DNA of 64,000 nucleotides, from assembly GCF_000190635.1 (NCBI RefSeq), contig NC_015172.1:1922001-1986000 (forward strand), read 5' to 3'. The translations under genes were made by a program, and so were the position numbers. Below are positions 25,082 to 32,589 of the stretch, one piece after another. Source of the stretch: Syntrophobotulus glycolicus DSM 8271 (GTDB taxonomy: Bacteria > Bacillota > Desulfitobacteriia > Desulfitobacteriales > Syntrophobotulaceae). Under the pieces are notes generated by a model that ran no database searches, was not told the origin of the DNA, and saw nothing but the letters and a program-made list of their open reading frames with translations. Position 1 is the first letter of the stretch, and each line of letters opens with the position of its first letter.

Positions 25082-26581
25082 TCATGAAACTCGAAAAACT
25101 TCTTCCAGTGAGGTCAAACCAAGCTTTGCTTTAGTCATCCCATCTTCCAGCAAGGTTTTCATCCCTTTCTGCTTTGCTGCCTCCTCTATGAGAAGAGAAC
25201 TTCTCTTTTCCAAGACCAGTTCTTTAATTTGAGAATCGTATGATAAAAATTCATAGATTCCCGTCCTTCCTTCGTAGCCTGTCCCATTGCAGCGTTCACA
25301 GCCGACAGCGCGATAAAATATTTCCTTTCCCCGGCTTTGCTCATCCGAATACGCGGACAAAACCAAATCCTGATCAGGCTTCCTGCAATGCACACAAAGT
25401 TTGCGTACCAGTCTTTGGGCCAAAATCCCGCTGACAGCTGAGGCCAGCATATATGGCTCAACATTCATATCCAATAACCTGGCTAAGGTTTCTGCAGCAC
25501 TGTTGGTATGAATTGTGGAGATCACCAGGTGCCCGGTCAACGCTGCTGCTGTCGCTATCTTGGCTGTCTCATGGTCCCTGATTTCCCCGACCATGATGAT
25601 ATCAGGATCCTGACGGAGAATTGATCTTAAGCCCTGAGCAAAACCCAGTCCGGCTTTCACCTGAACCTGTGCTTGATTGACCCCCTTCAGCCTGTACTCA
25701 ATGGGATCTTCAATAGAAACAATATTATAAATATCCGAAGGCAATTCCTTGCATAACGCATACAAGGTTGTCGTCTTGCCGCTTCCTGTCGGACCGGAGA
25801 CCAGGACCAGTCCGTGGGGCTTTTTGAGGAGTTTTTGAATCTCCGTCTTAATCTTTTCCTGCATACCAAGATCGGCCAGTGAACGCTCGGCAAACTCTGA
25901 ATCCAATATTCTGGTTACGATCTTTTCCCCAAAAACAGTGGGGAAAGTTGAAACCCTGACATCTATGGTTTTGCCTGTGCCGGAAATCACCATCCTGCCG
26001 TCCTGAGGCAATCTTCTTTCCGAAACATCAATTCCCGCCATCAGTTTAAGTCTCGCCGCGATGCTCTTGGCCAAGCCTGGGGGCAGTTCGGATTTTTTGG
26101 CCAGAAACCCGTCAAGACGGAACCGCACCTGAAAACAGCTCTCCCTCGGTTCCCAGTGGATATCGCTTGCTCCTTCTAAAATTGCTTGTTTGAATAAGGA
26201 ATCAATCAAGCGGACGGTAGGGCTTTCTTCCGGTTTGTATTCACCGCCTTCTACCTGCCAGACTGCTCTTTTTTCTTTCTCTTCCTCCATATTTTCCGCT
26301 TTGCCGACAGTCAGATTTTGTCTGATGGCAATTTGAATTTGTTCACCATCCGCCCAATAAGGTTCTATTTCCAATCCCGTCAAAACACTGATGTCTTCCA
26401 TGGCCTTCATATCTGCCGGATCAGCCATGGCCAGCTCCAGTACCTTCCCTCTTCTTCGGACCGGAATTAATTGATGCTTTAAGGCAAGGGATTCGGGTAT
26501 TAATTGGGCGGCTGTTCTTTCAATCTGCCTGTCCTGCAGAGGTAAAAACTGGATCCTGGATTCCCCCGCCATTGGTTTCAT
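25082..26581 (-). CDS. pilB: Type IV pilus assembly ATPase PilB (GspE)
   Basis: 499 residues. N-terminal MshEN-like domain (LIPESLALKHQLIPVRRRG), then the secretion ATPase: Walker A GPTGSGKTTTLYALC near residue 263, Asp box and Walker B (RQDPDIIMVGEIRDHETA), His box (TGHLVISTIHTNSA), and the tetracysteine zinc site (CVHCRKPDQ, CERCNGTGYEGRTGIYEF). It powers pilus extension. ATG overlaps the upstream stop (ATGA). No PilT homolog is in the window. Confidence 0.95.
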   Translation of the reverse strand: MKPMAGESRIQFLPLQDRQIERTAAQLIPESLALKHQLIPVRRRGKVLELAMADPADMKAMEDISVLTGLEIEPYWADGEQIQIAIRQNLTVGKAENMEEEKEKRAVWQVEGGEYKPEESPTVRLIDSLFKQAILEGASDIHWEPRESCFQVRFRLDGFLAKKSELPPGLAKSIAARLKLMAGIDVSERRLPQDGRMVISGTGKTIDVRVSTFPTVFGEKIVTRILDSEFAERSLADLGMQEKIKTEIQKLLKKPHGLVLVSGPTGSGKTTTLYALCKELPSDIYNIVSIEDPIEYRLKGVNQAQVQVKAGLGFAQGLRSILRQDPDIIMVGEIRDHETAKIATAAALTGHLVISTIHTNSAAETLARLLDMNVEPYMLASAVSGILAQRLVRKLCVHCRKPDQDLVLSAYSDEQSRGKEIFYRAVGCERCNGTGYEGRTGIYEFLSYDSQIKELVLEKRSSLLIEEAAKQKGMKTLLEDGMTKAKLGLTSLEEVFRVS

Positions 26582-27042
26582 TGGTTATGCAGCTCCTCAT
26601 ATCGAGTGATCTCTATATTGCCTTCCCGTTTTTGCAGGGTGACTTGTATTTTCCGACGAGCCAGTCCACTTTCCACTTCCGAAATCACGAGATAATCTTC
26701 TTCGTTCTTTTTTACGCTTAACTTTACTTCATCATCAGGATAAGACATTGTTCCGCCGCTCCATTCGGGATTTGTGCTCAACGAAGCTTTTGCCCATTCC
26801 AAGCCGCCTTCCGCCAGGTAAATACATTTCATCCTGTCCTCTTCTTCCTTGATATATTGGCCCCTGGACTGAACCAAGAAAAGGCCTTCAACTCCCATAT
26901 AAGCAAGCAAAGTAATGATCAAAATAATCAGGACAGAAATAAAGCCGGCTTCTTTTTCTAGTCCTGGCCGGTCACTCTTTGCCTGACCATAAACGCTAAC
27001 TCTTCTGTCTGAGGGTGATTGAGGCTCAGTCTGACTTCCCAT
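26578..27042 (-). CDS. PilX-like minor pilin protein
   Basis: 154 residues. Unusually long hydrophilic leader of about 33 residues, then EAGFISVLIILIITLLAYMGVEGLFLV, a pilin-like hydrophobic helix after Gly in which Ser-Val replaces the usual Leu-Glu, as in PilX-type proteins. A YLAEGGLEWAKASL motif follows, also typical of PilX. ATG 27042 has TTGGAG close upstream and lies inside the preceding gene (85-base overlap). No alternative start exists nearer the helix. Confidence 0.7.
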   Translation of the reverse strand: MGSQTEPQSPSDRRVSVYGQAKSDRPGLEKEAGFISVLIILIITLLAYMGVEGLFLVQSRGQYIKEEEDRMKCIYLAEGGLEWAKASLSTNPEWSGGTMSYPDDEVKLSVKKNEEDYLVISEVESGLARRKIQVTLQKREGNIEITRYEELHNQ

Positions 27043-27467
27043 AACTCCAAGCCCACCTCTTTACAGGCAATTCTGCCCAGCCCTGTTGCAACAGGGTTGG
27101 ACACGCCCAAATGCTCTTTATACAAATCTGTTCGGCCATCATGATCTTTATCGTCTATGTAGAACTTGTCCGGAATAACCTGATCTATTGGTATTGACGG
27201 ATTTTGATCTGCCTGATAAATCTTTAAAACACCACGTTCAGACCACTCGATTTTTTCCGCGGTTCGAATGGATTCTTTGATCACCTGTGCCCCGCGAAAA
27301 AGGGCATATTTCTTTTCAAGCCCATTTTTTAATTCAAAAAACGCCTTGTACTTCCCAATATAAATCCCCAGGGCCAGGCTGGCCAGTATTGAAATGATCA
27401 GCAGTGAGGTAATCACCTCAATTAATGTCAAGCCTTTATCACTTTGAAAAATTTTCACGGTTTTCAC
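26958..27467 (-). CDS. PilW/ComGF-like minor pilin
   Basis: 169 residues from GTG 27467, preferred because AAGGA is 7 bases upstream. The start at 27509 overlaps the previous gene and has no SD. The leader VKTVKIFQSDKG is followed by LTLIEVITSLLIISILASLAL, a class III prepilin signal. The C-terminal part carries a DDKDHDGRTDLYKE segment that could bind calcium. Likely a pilus tip or initiating subunit. Confidence 0.75.
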   Translation of the reverse strand: MKTVKIFQSDKGLTLIEVITSLLIISILASLALGIYIGKYKAFFELKNGLEKKYALFRGAQVIKESIRTAEKIEWSERGVLKIYQADQNPSIPIDQVIPDKFYIDDKDHDGRTDLYKEHLGVSNPVATGLGRIACKEVGLELWEVRLSLNHPQTEELAFMVRQRVTGQD

Positions 27468-27489
27468 GGTTTTTTCCTTGTTTTTTTTC

Positions 27490-27891
27490 TTACCTGTTTG
27501 TGGCATCAAGGATACTGGAAACCAGAAGATAGTCTCGCATTTCGTCCCTTTCTTTCCACCTGATAACCATTTTGATGTTCAAAAGGTTTTTGCGGCTGTC
27601 CTTTTCAAGTGAAATTTTTCTTTCAAAACGCTGTTCAATTCGTTCCGAAAGCTCCCCTTCCAGGTATTTAGGGATTAATTCAGGATTTTCCTTAAAGTCG
27701 GCGATCAGTTCCTCCATAGAATCAGAACCGATTTGTATGGCTTTCAAATAATTCTCATTCTCCGCTTCTCTGCGGACGACATCATTGTTGAGCTCAATAC
27801 AAAGATATATTCCAACCGTCAGGACAATCAAACCAACTAAAATTTCCAAGTATATATATCCTTTCTCATCAATATTTTTCTCTGTTTTCAT
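27490..27891 (-). CDS. PilV-like minor pilin
   Basis: 133 residues from ATG 27891; in-frame ATGs upstream (27972, 27936) lack an SD and overlap a terminator hairpin. The leader ends in DEKG, then YIYLEILVGLIVLTVGIYLC, with Glu at position 5. The remainder is charged and helical (SDSMEELIADFKENPEL). First gene of the pilin-pilB-pilC group after the aroK terminator. Confidence 0.72.
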   Translation of the reverse strand: MKTEKNIDEKGYIYLEILVGLIVLTVGIYLCIELNNDVVRREAENENYLKAIQIGSDSMEELIADFKENPELIPKYLEGELSERIEQRFERKISLEKDSRKNLLNIKMVIRWKERDEMRDYLLVSSILDATNR

Positions 27892-27940
27892 CGTTTTCCG
27901 TCTGATCCTTCTTATTGGGACAAATTTGTACGTCATGTGA

Positions 27941-27979
27941 TAAAAAAATAAATATGCATATATTATATGCATATTTATT
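27941..27979 (-). terminator. AT-rich 15-base perfect inverted repeat with T-tract
   Basis: Arms AATAAATATGCATAT (27947-27961) and ATATGCATATTTATT (27965-27979) around a 3-base loop, followed on the minus strand by a run of T. It lies between aroK and the PilV-like gene, so it probably ends the aroE-pilin-aroK transcript. The stem is almost pure A/T, so a regulator site is an alternative. Confidence 0.65.
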
Positions 27980-28016
27980 ACATTTTTGGGGATAAATATT
28001 AATATTTTCTTTAATG

Positions 28017-28529
28017 TTACATATTTTTCTTTTTTTCAAGCATATTTGCTACTTCGTTTACAATATCCGAAGGATTCTTTCCTGTTGTCTCTATCGAAAT
28101 GGCCGCCTGGTTATAAACAGGCATTCTGCTGTCCAGTAAAGCCCTGACCTGCTCAGGATCTTGCTGAAGCAGGGGCCGTTCCTCGTTCTGTCCGGCCCTG
28201 GCTATAATGACATCTGGATCGGCCCAAAGATGCACCATGATCCCGACTTCTTCAAGCAGCTTCCAATGATCAGAAGGAAGGACCAAGCCGCCTCCGGTGG
28301 AAATCACCGTACTTTTCATTTTGGTTATCTGCCTGACCAGCCGGGTTTCTTCTTTGCGAAAGCTTTCTTCTCCGTATCTTTTAAAGATTTCGGGAATACT
28401 CAGACCCGTAGTCCTTTCAATTTCCTGATCGGTATCCAGAAATGCCCAGCCAAGCCGATGAGCAAGGAGTTTCCCTACCGTAGTCTTCCCGGTAGCCATG
28501 AAACCCACCAGAATAATATTTTTAACCAT
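28017..28529 (-). CDS. aroK: Shikimate kinase
   Basis: 170 residues. P-loop GFMATGKTTVGKLLA near residue 8, DTDQEIERTTG with the shikimate-contacting Asp, FRKEETRLV, GGGLVLP and the lid ERPLLQ. It phosphorylates shikimate at O3. Lies 77 bases downstream of the FimT-like pilin gene and close to aroE, so two shikimate steps share this transcript with a pilin. Confidence 0.96.
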   Translation of the reverse strand: MVKNIILVGFMATGKTTVGKLLAHRLGWAFLDTDQEIERTTGLSIPEIFKRYGEESFRKEETRLVRQITKMKSTVISTGGGLVLPSDHWKLLEEVGIMVHLWADPDVIIARAGQNEERPLLQQDPEQVRALLDSRMPVYNQAAISIETTGKNPSDIVNEVANMLEKKKNM

Positions 28530-28606
28530 GATCTTCCCACCTTGTACCGGTTTTCTCTTATTTTGTATTGGATCTTTATTTTATCTATTCCTGAGCCGAC
28601 TATTTT

Positions 28607-29074
28607 TTATTGTATTATTTCTTCCCGGATTCTCCCCATGACCGGCGCAATGATGACCTTCCTTTTCCGGTGATCTGTCAGGAGGTCCACGGTTGCTCCG
28701 GGAACCGGGGAACCTGTAGGCTGGAAAGTGATACTGGGGATTTTGCCGCCAAACCTGACCCCATCCTGAAGCTTGACTGACCGGACAAATGTCCCCTGCC
28801 GGAAAATCATATACTCTCCCGTTTCCTGATAAAATTTGATTTGGTACCAGTAATTCCCGGCAATCGCCGCTTGTTGGATTGCCCGCAGATCAGCAATCAA
28901 GATGGTTGACGTGCTTTTCAGTCGCTGATCCTCAAAATCATTAGGCAGTTTAACCAAGAACAAAAAACTGGAACCGCTCAGAATCAAAATAGCCAGCAAT
29001 ACTTCCACCAGGGTGAATCCGGCTTCATGATTCCTTTTCCAACGCTGAGTATAGGGCTTTACGCATGTTTTCAA
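28607..29074 (-). CDS. GspH/FimT-like minor pilin with TTG start inside aroE
   Basis: 155 residues from TTG 29074, where GGGAGGAAGG is 6 bases upstream; an ATG at 29110 lies deeper in aroE without an SD. Basic leader KPYTQRWKRNHEAG is followed by FTLVEVLLAILILSGSSFLFL. The C-terminal half is beta-rich (FGGKIPSITFQPTGSPVPGA), as in FimT/GspH. It overlaps aroE by 50 bases, so the two are translationally coupled. Confidence 0.75.
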   Translation of the reverse strand: MKTCVKPYTQRWKRNHEAGFTLVEVLLAILILSGSSFLFLVKLPNDFEDQRLKSTSTILIADLRAIQQAAIAGNYWYQIKFYQETGEYMIFRQGTFVRSVKLQDGVRFGGKIPSITFQPTGSPVPGATVDLLTDHRKRKVIIAPVMGRIREEIIQ

Positions 29075-29849
29075 CTGGTGCCTTCCTCCCAAACCAGATA
29101 TCCCAGGCATATGCTCCCTGATAAAGAAGCATCTCTAAACCGTTCATGATCCGACAGCCCAGGTTTTGAGCCTGTTTCAGAAAATTGGTTTGCAACGGCT
29201 TATAAATCAGGTCAACCGCTAAGACCTTTTCCTTTATCCCCTCCAGGACTAAAGGGAAAGGTTCGTCTTGCATCCCGATTGGTGTGCCTTGAATAATCAG
29301 CCCGGACGAGAGCATCCATTCCCCCTTGTCAAAGGGAACACAGTTAACGGGGCGACCGAACTTATTTTCGATCTGCCTGGCCAGTTCCCCGGCTTTCTGC
29401 TGGTTCCTGTTGACAATCGTAATCTCTGCCTCTTCCTTGGCTAGCGCATAGATGACTGCTCTGGCCGCTCCCCCGGCCCCAATGACTGCCACACGGTTAC
29501 CCGCGGGAACAAACCCGGCATTTTGAACTGCCGCCACAAAACCTGCCCCATCCGTGTTATATCCATACAACTTTCCCCGCTCGTTTTTCACCGTGTTAAC
29601 CGCCCCAAGAGCCTGTGCTTCCTCAGAGACATCATCCAGATACTTGATCATATCTTCTTTATAAGGATAAGTAATATTCCAGCCATGATACTGTTCGGAC
29701 AGCATTTGGACGTAAGCATCCAGCTCTCCGGACGGGACGGTAATTGCCTCGTAAGAAGCATCGATACCTGATGCTAAAAAGCCAGCCATATGCATGACTG
29801 GTGATAAGGAATGTTTGACCGGATTACCAATAACCGCATATCTCATCAT
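29025..29849 (-). CDS. aroE: Shikimate dehydrogenase (NADP+)
   Basis: 274 residues. GNPVKHSLSPVMHMAGF binds shikimate; the catalytic Lys is in ITYPYKEDMIKYLD; NADP-binding GAGGAARAVIYALA near residue 124; the NRNQQKAGEL phosphate-binding loop and GLEMLLYQGAYAWDIW close the domain. Catalyses reduction of 3-dehydroshikimate. Directly downstream of yqeG. Confidence 0.95.
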   Translation of the reverse strand: MMRYAVIGNPVKHSLSPVMHMAGFLASGIDASYEAITVPSGELDAYVQMLSEQYHGWNITYPYKEDMIKYLDDVSEEAQALGAVNTVKNERGKLYGYNTDGAGFVAAVQNAGFVPAGNRVAVIGAGGAARAVIYALAKEEAEITIVNRNQQKAGELARQIENKFGRPVNCVPFDKGEWMLSSGLIIQGTPIGMQDEPFPLVLEGIKEKVLAVDLIYKPLQTNFLKQAQNLGCRIMNGLEMLLYQGAYAWDIWFGRKAPVENMRKALYSALEKES

Positions 29850-29880
29850 CTCTCACCAGATACTCCGTTTCTTTGAAGAT

Positions 29881-30405
29881 TTATTTTTTTTCAACCCGCA
29901 CGGATGGTTCTGAAAAAACAGTCCTTCGCCCGACCATCCTTTCCATTAACCGCAGAACCTTAGTCCCGGCAAATTCCCTGTGAAACAAAGGGTTAACCAG
30001 GATGCTCTTCAGTCCGACTCTATTGGCCCCCAAAACATCAGTAAACAGTTGATCTCCGATCACCACGATTCTGTCCGGCTCCAGCCCTAAAACCTCTATC
30101 CCCATCAAAAAGGCTTTTTTTCGCGGCTTCGCTGCCTTGAATACATAATGGATACCCAGCCTTTCAGCAATCCTGGCCACTCTTTCAGGACTGCTGTTAT
30201 TGGATATGATACAGGACTTCATTCCCTGCCGACCGGCATGCTCAAACCATTTGACGACATCGTCCGTCAAAGTAGAATCGTTCCAGCGTGCGATCGTATT
30301 GTCAAGATCAAGAAGCAAACCTCCAATTCCCATGTCCAAAAGAGTGCTTACCGGAACCTTATAGATTGCTTCAAACTGCAAAGTTGGCTTTAATAATCCA
30401 ATCAT
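29881..30405 (-). CDS. YqeG family HAD-IIIA phosphatase
   Basis: 174 residues. HAD motifs: LLLDLDNTIARW (DxDxT), IISNNS (motif II), KPRKKAF (Lys) and IGDQLFTDVLGA (motif IV). B. subtilis YqeG is this family and lies near aroE in the yqeG-yqeH-aroE cluster; here aroE is likewise adjacent but yqeH is absent. Physiological substrate not established. First gene behind a good promoter. Confidence 0.9.
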   Translation of the reverse strand: MIGLLKPTLQFEAIYKVPVSTLLDMGIGGLLLDLDNTIARWNDSTLTDDVVKWFEHAGRQGMKSCIISNNSSPERVARIAERLGIHYVFKAAKPRKKAFLMGIEVLGLEPDRIVVIGDQLFTDVLGANRVGLKSILVNPLFHREFAGTKVLRLMERMVGRRTVFSEPSVRVEKK

Positions 30406-30447
30406 CTGTCAATCCTCAATATGTTTTCCCTATAATTCAATGATTAG

Positions 30448-30476
30448 ATTATATATCAGCAGGAATTTTAAGACAA
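30448..30476 (-). promoter_or_regulatory. Sigma-A promoter for yqeG-aroE-pilin-aroK
   Basis: Minus strand TTGTCT (30471-30476), 17 bases, TATAAT (30448-30453). It is 43 bases upstream of the yqeG ATG, in the gap after sigK. Confidence 0.7.
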
Positions 30477-30516
30477 CTGGTCTGGGGATATTGGCCAGGC
30501 CTTTTTCTTGCTCATC

Positions 30517-31263
30517 TCAGTCCAGCCGGTGTTCTTTCATTTCTTCGGTCAGCTTCTGAACAGCTTTTTTCTCGATCCTGGATACATAAGACCTTGATAT
30601 CCCTAACATCCTGGCTATTTCTCTCTGGGTTTTCTTTGGACTGTTCAACAATCCAAATCTCAATTGAAGGACCATCCTCTCCCGTTTGGTCAGGCATTTT
30701 AATTTTTCCAGGACAATACGCTGCTCAAACTCACTCTCGACCTGATCCGAAATGGCATCAGGATCAGTACCCAGGATATCAATCAGATTGATGGAATTGC
30801 CTTCTTTGTCCGTTCCGATCGGATCATACATAGAAACCTCACCGCGTGTTTTCTTCAGAGTCCGCAAATACATCAGAATTTCATTTTCGATACAGCGGGC
30901 GGCATACGTGGCCAGCCTCGTTCCTTTGTCCGTGTTGAAGGTATTGATTCCCTTAATTAGCCCTATTGTACCTATAGAGATCAGATCATCACTGTCTTCA
31001 CCAGTCCCATCATATTTTTTGACCAGATGAGCAACCAGTCTCAGATTATGCTCAATCAATTTGTTGCGGGCATTTTCCACTTCAATTTCCGTTGGCTTAT
31101 TGGCCGGCTCCCCCTTGGATTCCGCCAATATTTTCAGGTTTTGTGCTTCTTCCGCTTCGCTTAGCGGCTGAGGGAAGGCATTGTTGTTAATATATGAGAC
31201 AAGAAGAGTTATTCCCTTAAGAATTGATAAGGCCGCTCCGACAAAAAATAATTCCGTGATCAA
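30517..31263 (-). CDS. sigK: Sporulation sigma factor SigK (pro-sigma-K)
   Basis: 248 residues from TTG 31263, with AAAGGAG 9 bases upstream. This start gives the expected short pro-sequence, a membrane-seeking helix (LFFVGAALSILKG) before VSYINNNAFPQPLS, where B. subtilis pro-sigma-K is cut just before Tyr. Region 2 includes DLISIGTIGLIKGINTF and YAARCIENEILMYL; region 4 has QREIARMLGISRSYVSRIEKKA. The gene is continuous: no skin-like element interrupts it. The frame is open further upstream, but that extension would not fit the family. It controls late mother-cell genes. Confidence 0.93.
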   Translation of the reverse strand: MITELFFVGAALSILKGITLLVSYINNNAFPQPLSEAEEAQNLKILAESKGEPANKPTEIEVENARNKLIEHNLRLVAHLVKKYDGTGEDSDDLISIGTIGLIKGINTFNTDKGTRLATYAARCIENEILMYLRTLKKTRGEVSMYDPIGTDKEGNSINLIDILGTDPDAISDQVESEFEQRIVLEKLKCLTKRERMVLQLRFGLLNSPKKTQREIARMLGISRSYVSRIEKKAVQKLTEEMKEHRLD

Positions 31264-31368
31264 GCCATGCAGCTCCTTTCCAATTTTGCCTTTAATAATA
31301 ATATGCTTAGAAAGGATTATTACGCATAAAACTGTTGTAGAAATCAGGGAAAACCAACAAAAAATTAT

Positions 31369-31398
31369 AAAAAAAACTGTCCCTTTTCCAGAGACAGT
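31369..31398 (-). terminator. Rho-independent terminator after second pilO
   Basis: Minus strand arms ACTGTC/GACAGT around an 11-base loop, followed by eight T. It is 80 bases past the pilO stop and upstream of sigK. Confidence 0.82.
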
Positions 31399-31478
31399 CC
31401 CATCACGATTGGATACAAGGTGGTCAGATATCAATTTCCAGGTAAAGACAACTTTCGGCTAAGAGGTTTTCCTGCCCT

Positions 31479-32027
31479 TTAATCCGGTAGGCGATCAGCC
31501 TGAGGAGTAAAGGCATAGGCCGTCATTTTGACTTTTACGGTCACAATATTTTCGGCAAACCCCATAATTGTGCTGTCAATAGTGAACTTATACGCGCTGT
31601 CACTGTTCAGCTTCTCCAGAAAAGTCAGAATGCCGTTTTCCGTTCCTTCACACCTTAAGTTTAGGACCAGCGTAAGGACAGAACCCTCATTTTTAGGAGA
31701 ATCAAAGCTAAGCTCTTTTAAGCTTAAACCATACTTCCGGGTTTGATGATAGAGCAATAAAGCGATTTCCTGTTTATCCAAAGCCTGAGGAAAGTTCTTT
31801 TCCAGATTGGCGGCTTTTGTACTGAGAGCCATGGTATCTTCTTTAAGCTGGCCAAAATTGTCCGATTGCTCCCTGGCTTTTTCCAGCATTGCTTCTTTTT
31901 GTTTCAGGCCGGCCTGATTATGGACCGTCTCTTGCCATTTGGGCAGGTAAAGATAATGAACGAAAACAGCGGTCACTCCGATCATGATCAAGGAGAAGAC
32001 AATGAAATAAATCTTTTTCGGTTTCAT
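31479..32027 (-). CDS. pilO: Type IV pilus assembly protein PilO (second set)
   Basis: 182 residues: short basic N-terminus, one membrane helix (IYFIVFSLIMIGVTAVFVHYLY), coiled coil (KQKEAMLEKAREQSDNFGQLKED), and a PilO-type C-terminal domain (LVLNLRCEGTENGILTFLEKLN). Last gene of the PilM-PilN-PilO run. Confidence 0.85.
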   Translation of the reverse strand: MKPKKIYFIVFSLIMIGVTAVFVHYLYLPKWQETVHNQAGLKQKEAMLEKAREQSDNFGQLKEDTMALSTKAANLEKNFPQALDKQEIALLLYHQTRKYGLSLKELSFDSPKNEGSVLTLVLNLRCEGTENGILTFLEKLNSDSAYKFTIDSTIMGFAENIVTVKVKMTAYAFTPQADRLPD

Positions 32028-32046
32028 GGTATTCCTCGCAATCGGT

Positions 32047-32589
32047 CTATTTTAATTTGAGACTGAAAATCAGGTCTTTTTTTTCTGTGGTTCCCGTAAC
32101 TGCTACCGTATTTAAGTCAATTTCCTGAAACACCCCTGTTTTGGCCACAGCAGTCCAGACTTTAGCCATGTTTTCAGGGCCGCTGACCCCTACCGTTAAT
32201 TGAACTGAACCATCTTCCATCTGAGACAGGCTTTTTAACACCACATCTGAAGGAAGAGATTTTTGGAGCGTGTTTAAGGTTCCTCTCGGCTGTTTGGACT
32301 TTTCTTCAATGAAGTTCAAAAATTGCTGACTTTGGTCAATCCGGTCATTCAGATTTTCTCTTTTTTGGAGAACGGCATAAATTTCCTGATAAGATTTAAT
32401 ATTATTGTCTGCGACTTTCTGCCCGTAAACAGTTTTAAGATCCCACAGCCAGGGCAGGGAGAGCGCGAGAAGAACAGCCGTCCAGAATGTGTAAACAGCA
32501 AACAGCTTCTTATACCTGACCTCACTGTATAGATGCTTCTGGGAAATGGCCTTTCCTTCAGCGAAATTAAAATTGACTTTCCTGTTCAT
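32047..32589 (-). CDS. pilN: Type IV pilus assembly protein PilN (second set)
   Basis: 180 residues from ATG 32589, which overlaps the pilM stop (ATGA) and has GAGGGGG upstream. The N-terminus starts MNRKVNFNFAEG, where PilN normally contacts PilM. A membrane helix (FAVYTFWTAVLLALSLPWLW), coiled coil and a fimbrial assembly domain (LPSDVVLKSLSQMEDGSVQLTVGVSG) follow. Confidence 0.86.
   Translation of the reverse strand: MNRKVNFNFAEGKAISQKHLYSEVRYKKLFAVYTFWTAVLLALSLPWLWDLKTVYGQKVADNNIKSYQEIYAVLQKRENLNDRIDQSQQFLNFIEEKSKQPRGTLNTLQKSLPSDVVLKSLSQMEDGSVQLTVGVSGPENMAKVWTAVAKTGVFQEIDLNTVAVTGTTEKKDLIFSLKLK

Noticed and set aside
31264-31368. Sigma-E or sigma-K promoter in front of sigK
   Set aside because: CATATTAT is a partial -10 match but no -35 element is found at an acceptable distance for either factor.
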